Source: Isoetes taiwanensis (lineage: Eukaryota > Streptophyta > Lycopodiopsida > Isoetales > Isoetaceae). Taken from it: 64,000 nucleotides of DNA. The stretch lies in the NCBI GenBank assembly GCA_021234155.1, contig JAJEKV010000212.1:248001-312000 (forward strand). Reading direction: 5' to 3'. Positions 57,193-64,000 of this stretch are shown here, one piece after another. The number at the start of each line of letters is the position of its first letter. Position 1 is the stretch's first letter. Under the pieces are notes generated by a model. It was not told the DNA's origin. It searched no databases and saw nothing but the letters and a program-made list of their open reading frames with translations. The translations under genes and the position numbers were made by a program.

Positions 57193-58916
57193 CAGGGTTG
57201 CCCTTAAGGCCATATCTGCATAGGCGTGATTTAGAAGGTGAGGCGAATCATAAGCTTTCTATATTAATTTTGTAGGCGATTACTTTTTGCAACTTGAACT
57301 GTTTCATAGAAACTCTGGCAAACCTTGCCAACGTTAATGTGGTAATTGAAATAAATAAATAAGATGTCAATTCATATACAACTTACAGGATTAATGAAAC
57401 CTATTATGTTTAGCAAAATTTGAGTAGTTGTTGATTTTTTTAGTATTCTACTATGGTCCACTAGAATTAGCAAACAATTACTTGATCTACAATGTTGTTA
57501 AGGAAGGAAGGAAGGAAGGAAGGTACTTTTATCGTCCACGGAGACCAATCGGTCTATGGGACCCAATACAAAAAGCAAAGACAAGCGGATTATTGCCCGG
57601 ATTAAAAACCCTCCCCGAAGGGTTTTCGAGGGAAAAACCGTGGCGACAAAGAACCTGGGCCGACAAACCGTGCTAATCATATAAAAATGCGAAACATCCC
57701 AATATATACAAGTCATGCACCACCCCGTAGTGCCTAGTCAGCGGACACCCGGTGAGGGGCAAATGTGACCTCGCAGGTCCGGTACCTCTGGATGTATGAC
57801 CCGTGGCACGCATCGACGGTGTGTTCATCAGCAAATGCAAGGGCACGTCCGGTAGGTACTAAGGGAGCGTCTCCGCCCGGACCGACGGGGGAACACTAGG
57901 CAACTCTGGAAAGTGTGAGACTCATCCTCAATGGCACCCGTTTGACAAAGACCGACAGAGTTCGCCCCCGGGGCTCCCAATCCACACGCCCATCTCGACG
58001 CGAAGATGGTGGGCACCGTGCGAATGGAGGCAATGAGTCCGCGCTTTTCGTGGGCGGCCGGGAACGCAGTAGATTTGTGGGCCCGGGCTAACACGGGGTT
58101 GATGTGCTCCTTGTAATGGGCCATTTTGACCTGCTCTAGAGCAATGGGGTCCCGTGAGCTTGCCAAGGAAACAAGCATCTAGGTACTCCCGATTTTATCC
58201 CGCCACGACATTTGCGCCGCTACCAACAGACGATCTCAGGTGCTCGCGACGTTCCATCCGGGCGAACCAGTCGATCTCTCTTACCCCTCCAACAAAGCCC
58301 TAAGCGCGCGGACTCATGGCCACAAGTAAGCCCAGTGCTGAGGAGCGAGCATCACCCATAGTAACCACTTTTAGAAAATAGACGATGTGTCTATCAAGGG
58401 CTGCCCATCACTGCTGCAAGAATCCATTTTCGCAGAGAATCCGATAGGGGATCAAGGTTTCACCCCAAGTGCCCGTGCCAAAATGCCTACACTTTTGCTC
58501 CAAGTCATTCCAGGTCGCCCAAAGAGACGGCCGCCCCAAACCTCGACCCGCATTGCGGAAGGACAGCTCGACCGGTGCGGAGCGGATGTGACCGATGGCC
58601 CCAATCATATAGCTCTACACAGGTGGTTGTTGATCACGCATGGCATAAAGCGCTTTCCAGCCTGCTGTCACCCGCAAGCGGATAGACGCCTCTATGATCC
58701 TAAACACTTAGATCCATGGAACTGGAGGCGAAACTCTAGATCTGAGCTTAAGAATGCACGGCTAATTTAAGAAAGGCGGGCGGACGAAATGGTAAAACTT
58801 TGGCGAAAGAATATAATTTATTTTCAATGGTAACCTATTCAGCTTTAGTATCTCATTTTCGAAAATATTCAAAATATAGCCATTTGGCTATAAATAGCCC
58901 TTTAAGGGCAACCCTG
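57193..58916. mobile_element. hAT element, non-autonomous, with LINE inside
   Basis: 1,724 bp. Termini are CAGGGTTGCCCTTAA on the left and its complement on the right (TTAAGGGCAACCCTG), with 8-bp duplication GTGTGTGG at 57,185-57,192 and 58,917-58,924. No hAT transposase frame is present. Without the LINE insertion the hAT element would be only about 450 bp, a MITE-like size. Confidence 0.88.
57501..58765 (-). pseudogene. 5'-truncated LINE inside the hAT element
   Basis: Minus strand. The tail (GGAA)n is at 57,501-57,523, next to the signature TTATCGTCCACGGAGACC. Coding blocks: LWATWNDLEQKCRHFGTGTW (58,608-58,408), corresponding to the GTWDKLERVQKAFMTYSLG region of the LINE at 8,812-9,534. 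Then AAHEKRGLIASIRTVPTIFA and a Cys/His knuckle LCQTGAIEDESHTFQSC at about 57,900. Same LINE family as the one at 3,021-10,250. Only the ORF2 C-terminal third is left. The 5' border is approximate. Confidence 0.78.
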
Positions 58917-59000
58917 GTGTGTGGTGTGGGAGTGTGGCGGTGGGAGATGGTAGAGTGTAGTGGTGGGAGATCGTGGGGTGTGGTGTGGGACATGGTGGAT
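58917..59000 (+). repeat. Rest of (GTG)n array, copy 2
   Basis: GTGTGTGGTGTGGGAGTGTGG and related sequence up to GTGGGACATGGTGG. It continues 56,777-57,192 after removal of the hAT insert. Confidence 0.8.
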
Positions 59001-59159
59001 GCCAACAACTCACCACCACCACACATACCTCATCTATCATTCTGGCCATTAGAGGAAATTTGTGATCTCATTTCATCCCCATAAGAATCCTCCAATGGAA
59101 TGGCTACCCTCTATTAACTGCAATTAATGCAGCACCAACAACTTCATTGCTATTGTTTT

Positions 59160-59445
59160 TCCCCCATAACTTTTGATCCACTTGTCAAAATGTTGTGGCG
59201 TTTGTTGCATTAGATGCGGAATGAAAAGATCTTTCCAATGATATATGGTTATGATGTATTTCAATATGGTCATATGCTTTAACCTTAAAAAAATATGATT
59301 TTTTGCTTATTTCTTATATATTTATATCGTAAAAGATGTATGAATGGGTTATCACTAGATAGATCTTGTGAAGACGAACCCATTGCTACAAAAAGTTTTT
59401 GAATCAGAGTTCTGGATCAAAAGTTATAATGAAAAAATGATACTT
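59160..59445. repeat. Weak foldback structure
   Basis: ATAACTTTTGATCCA near 59,165 is complementary to TGGATCAAAAGTTATAATG at about 59,412-59,432. Between, GATCTTTCCAATGATAT faces a GATCTATCTAGTGATAA-like complement. Arms of about 110 bp at moderate identity, located in the 5' part of the protease gene region. Confidence 0.4.
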
Positions 59446-59869
59446 GAAGTTAGTTGCAATTTGCATTAATTCTGTTTGCCACATATCTTTGGAATGAGAT
59501 ATACCGGAGCTCTTCTCTTATTGGGCCGGTTTAAAAAGTTGACATGGCATTTTAAGCATCCCTTAATGGCACAAAATGTGATCTTATTTTTCCTCTAATG
59601 ATCCATTGCACGAAATGCCCCACAGATGGCATCATAGAGACACAACATGACAATACAGCCAACATGATGCAAAATGGTAGTAGACATACCTGATTCTTGA
59701 AGTGGATTTGATGTTACCTTTTTACGTGTTGATAGAAACAACTAGATCAAGCTTGAGATTTTTTCAATTTGTAACACAACTAATAATTGAACATACCTGC
59801 AATGGCATGTTTTGGTCTCGAACATTGCTCGCTTTTTTTTTTTGATTGTGAGTTCGTGATTGAATGTGT

Positions 59870-60361
59870 GGTCTAGAGGAACCTGATTTGGTTTTTTCCC
59901 TATCATCTTCATCATCCCCTGTCACTTTTACTATTTTCCTCCTCGTCGGGTTGGATTTGCCTATGCTTTCTCTTGGGTCTAGAAGAACTGGCCCTCTGCT
60001 TTCTCATCGGGAGTTTTATAATAATCAGAAGCTCTTCCAATTAATGACCTCCCCTTTATATGCGGATAATAAGCCTTTGCCTGGGTTCCAGGAGCCATTC
60101 GCCCCATGTATGTGGCTTCCTGTAATTCTTTTGTAAATTTGCATGAACTCTTTGTATTGTTCATTGCTCGATTCTTCAACCTGTACAAGAAAACATATGC
60201 CTTAATTTTTGCGGTTTGAACAAAACATTTGGGAAAATACACGTAGCCGATTTATTTGGAACTCTGTCACCCCAAAGCTTCTTTAGATCTTCGTGGGGCA
60301 CAATCTCTTCTTTGAGGAGAGATTTCATCGTGTAACCAATGGCGTTCAATTCTGACTCCAT
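59870..60361 (-). CDS. 5' exons of the TTAA element's right-end gene
   Basis: Minus strand. An ATG at 60,361 starts MESELNAIGYTMKSLLKEEI, then VPHEDLKKLWGDRVPNKSAT. A second block follows an acceptor-like TTGTACAG at about 60,180: EEQSSNEQ-type sequence with YKEFMQIYKRITGSHIHGAN, and later GDDEDDREKTKSGSS, an acidic linker. These lie directly inside the right terminal repeat, as the first MDVNEV exon does on the left. They are presumably the N-terminus of the protein that ends in the C48 protease, but the link across the (GTG)n array is inferred. Function of this N-terminal part is unknown. Confidence 0.5.
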
Positions 60362-60568
60362 TAGGGTTCAATCGGCAAGAAGCGGCAAAAAAGCAGAGGA
60401 AGAGGTGATTCTTTCTTAATTCAAAAAGGTGGACAATGACGTGGCATACAATTCAAAATAACCGACGCTCATTAATTCAAGACTCCATAATCTCCGCTTC
60501 GGTATGCACCACCCGATTCTACCACAAAGGTGGTGCCAAAATGTGGCGTCAAAATGCACGTTTTTGAT

Positions 60569-60590
60569 ACACCACAGCGTGCTTTTACCC
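60569..60590 (-). repeat. TTAA element right terminal inverted repeat
   Basis: ACACCACAGCGTGCTTTTAC plus CC, perfect complement of 37,765-37,786, followed by TTAA. Confidence 0.9.
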
Positions 60591-60594
60591 TTAA

Positions 60595-61175
60595 ATGCAA
60601 TATTCTAATGTTCCACTTCTGTCTGCCCCTCTCCCAAGCTTTATGAGGAGAGGATCAATCATGAACAGTGGAGGCAGAACCTTGGGCTTGGAGACCACAA
60701 GTTAAGAAAAATAACTCTCACCAATTTCACTCCTTTTCCCATCTCTCGCCTTATATCAAAGCTATCATGTGGTCAAGGCATCTCATGTAGTCAAGTTATT
60801 GAATATGAGAATTGCACTCATCAACACTGCCTAGCATTTGCATCCAGCCAACCGCTACAATGTAGTGATACACATGCCTTCGATAGGAGCACTGGCATCT
60901 TACATTCCGAAGATACTGGATATACATGCTCAATTGTGCCCTTGACATTACATTGACATGTACAAATGTGTAGTTCATTAATAAGCCTACTATTGCTAAG
61001 TCTTTTTCCATGAAAACCCTTCTGGAGGAAGGAGGGAGGGAGGAGGGCGGGATCCTGGATAGTAATAGTCCAATTGTTCTTTGATTGTTTCCTTGTTTGG
61101 ATTCCATAGGCCATCAGGGTCTCTGTGGATGGAAACCTAAATTCAATTCAATTCGATTCAATTCAATTCAATTGT
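60595..61175 (+). repeat. Non-coding stretch ending in a LINE 3' end, (AATTC)n tail
   Basis: 61,106-61,139 reads CATAGGCCATCAGGGTCTCT then GTGGATGGAAACCTAAA, a diverged version of the LINE 3' signature, followed by AATTC units at 61,140-61,174. Upstream of it only short frames exist. A minus-strand frame at 60,821-61,114 with a Cys cluster (CTCQCNVKGTIEHVY) is in the wrong orientation for this tail and remains unexplained. Confidence 0.5.
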
Positions 61176-61314
61176 CTCTCCAATATCACGGGTTCAATAC
61201 CTCGTTGTGAAAGTGACCATGTATTGTTGTAAAGTTGGTAGGGGAGGACACACTTTAGCTATGTACAATGGTGAGGGTAGGACCCATCTGGATATGTGTA
61301 AAGTGTTCCATAAG

Positions 61315-61345
61315 CTACAGCTTCCCGTGGACGTTAAAATTCCAT
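61315..61345 (+). repeat. Very short LINE 3' end
   Basis: CTTCCCGTGGACGTTAAAAT, the plus form of the shared signature, without an obvious tandem tail. Confidence 0.5.
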
Positions 61346-61367
61346 AAATTAGGCCGGTGAGTCATCC

Positions 61368-61495
<128 letters not shown>

Positions 61496-61538
61496 CAATG
61501 TGGCAAAAGCACCATATGCCCGTGATGCCCATTTTATA

Positions 61539-62700
<1,162 letters not shown>

Positions 62701-64000
62701 TGGGGGGGAGGGGGTATACCTATTGTGTATGTGGTACGTCATGTTCATGTAGGGCCAACAAATCTACCTCTATTGCCATATATTTTACGAGAATCATATT
62801 AAAAAAAGCAAGGTAAGAGTATACATATAAAACAAGGTAATCATAACTATTTGTTTTTGTGTGTTATGGGAGATGTCATTTTTTTGGTTTGAAAAAGAAA
62901 TAAACATTCAAAAAACATTGGTAAGTTCATGTAACATATAAACCATCAAATATAGCGCAAATTCCATAACACACCAAAACAGAAAGTTTCAATTTTTTTT
63001 TTTTTTTCGATACAAAATATAACCATGATAACATCATCTCTTCAATATCTTCATAAAAGCTTACTGTATTACAATGATACAAGATAAAAGGCATGATCAA
63101 AATGATCAGCTGGACAGAGAGTATGATTTGCTGATGTGCAAATCATGTTTTAATTAGGTGTGAAACCCTATCAAATCTGCCAAACAATTTGTTTTTGACC
63201 TAAAAAACTTAATTAAATATGAGTGTATTATACGTCACCTGAAAGATCCTAAAGAGAGCTTACGGAGTTATGATAAATAGCATATTACCATCAAATCTGC
63301 ACTTTGCAAAAAGGTATCCGGATTGAAAAGTACAAAAAGAGTATCTATCTTGATAGATCTGGGTTAAATCATATGCCAATGGAAAGCTCTCTATATAAGC
63401 TTCCCAATGAGCCCAAGATCATCTGAATCTGACCTATGTAGCTCAAGTTATGAGCACGGAAACAATTTTGACAATCTCTCTCTAGTGCTTCTCTTCTTTA
63501 TCTATTTTTAGTGACTTAGATATTATATACAATGGTTTGTAAAAAAAAAACCTCTCATAAAAATCTTATTTTTGATTAGAACTTTTTTTTCCCAACCAAA
63601 AATTTGTAAAAAGCATTTGCAAATGTAATGGTTCAAGCAAAAAGAAAGAAAGAAAGAAAGGAAAAAAAAAAAACAATTTCAGATCATTCACCTACTTCTT
63701 ACGGTTAAGACTATGTGGACCCCGTTGTTCTGGCCATGAATGCGCACTTTGCCCTTGAATCATGCATGCGAGTGATTGTCTTCAATGCAAAACCACTTGC
63801 ATGTAAAGTAGATTAGAGTGATTGTCTTCAATGCAAAACCACTTGCATGTAAAGTAGATCAGAATTGGGGCAAAAGACTACGGTTTACGGTGCTTGAAAA
63901 ACAATAGGTTTGTTGACCATTGCTTGACCATTTTTGTGCACCTAAATTTTGGACGGCTAGAAAGGTTACCTTTCTTGTTCAATGAATCCTCATTCGTCAA
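62701..64000. other. No gene recognised (right edge)
   Basis: AT-rich. Contains a G-run at about 62,700-62,715, a (GAAA)n stretch at 63,640-63,662 and the tandem duplication at 63,771. No protein or RNA gene seen. Confidence 0.5.
63771..63862 (+). repeat. Tandem duplication of 46 bp
   Basis: The unit begins AGTGATTGTCTTCAATGCAA and ends GTAAAGTAGAT; two copies, differing at one base. Confidence 0.9.

Larger units (their letters stand above)
37765..60590 (+). mobile_element. TTAA-flanked DNA transposon, 22.8 kb, internally rearranged
   Basis: The ends are perfect 22-bp inverted repeats starting GGGTAAAAGCACGCTGTGGT, inside TTAA at 37,761-37,764 and 60,591-60,594. Subterminal parts are also related, with AAAATGTGGC...CCACCACTTTTGTGGTA-like blocks on both sides. 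The left end drives a plus-strand gene for an SDD/SDGxxxQFK/GKGxxDG protein. The right end drives a minus-strand gene ending in a C48 protease. Inside, the two genes and a (GTG)n array are present in 2-2.5 copies with one inverted segment. Later CACTA and hAT insertions add about 6.5 kb. TTAA targets are typical of piggyBac and Kolobok elements, but I see no piggyBac DDE domain; the family assignment is open. Confidence 0.8.

Overview
This window looks like repeat-rich nuclear DNA of a streptophyte (green plant or charophyte alga). The evidence is GT-AG introns in several transposase genes, a plant-style copia element with an initiator-Met tRNA primer site, MULE, CACTA and hAT elements, long AT-rich gaps, and host-type gene pieces (a cyclophilin, a kinase, a GH18 chitinase). 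A stonewort such as Chara is my best guess, at low confidence. I see no convincing intact host gene. Almost everything recognisable belongs to transposable elements, most of them inserted into one another.

Layout. (1) 1-2,805: relics, including an old LINE 3' end, AT-rich and palindromic short repeats, and one plant transposase-associated exon. (2) 2,806-12,100: a three-level nest. A minus-strand gypsy element is split by a minus-strand LINE, which is split by a plus-strand copia element (3,425-8,689, target duplication GTGTG). (3) 13,988-16,008: a hAT-type transposase pseudogene with introns. (4) 17,969-37,480: one plus-strand LINE whose two halves (17,969-20,118 and 35,622-37,480) meet without a missing residue in the reverse transcriptase. 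About 15.5 kb lies between them. That stretch holds a cyclophilin fragment, a broken kinase gene, a 10,126-bp MULE (22,239-32,364, 9-bp duplication TTCTAAGAT) and a chitinase fragment. The MULE carries a spliced transposase, an Ulp1-type protease, a third unknown gene, and terminal and internal arrays built from GATCACC-type repeats. (5) 37,765-60,590: a 22.8-kb element with 22-bp perfect terminal inverted repeats inside TTAA duplications. It encodes a protein of the little-known SDD / SDGxxxQFK / GKGxxDG type from its left end and a C48 (Ulp1-like) protease from its right end. Its inside is partly duplicated and inverted, and it has been invaded by a CACTA element (48,298-53,042, duplication GTT) and a hAT element (57,193-58,916, duplication GTGTGTGG) that itself carries a LINE piece. 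(6) 60,595-64,000: LINE 3' ends, long microsatellites and AT-rich sequence.

The best candidate for an undescribed system is the TTAA element at 37,765-60,590. A second theme is that two unrelated transposons here, the MULE and the TTAA element, both pair a transposase with an Ulp1-like protease transcribed from the opposite end. A third is that LINE 3' ends with one conserved signature carry different microsatellite tails, and these account for many of the simple repeats in the window.

Caution: nearly every reading frame carries small frameshifts. Where repeat copies can be compared, many differences fall at CAG/CTG sites, so some lesions may be base-calling errors at methylated CHG sites and not real mutations. 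Calls of 'pseudogene' should be read with that in mind.
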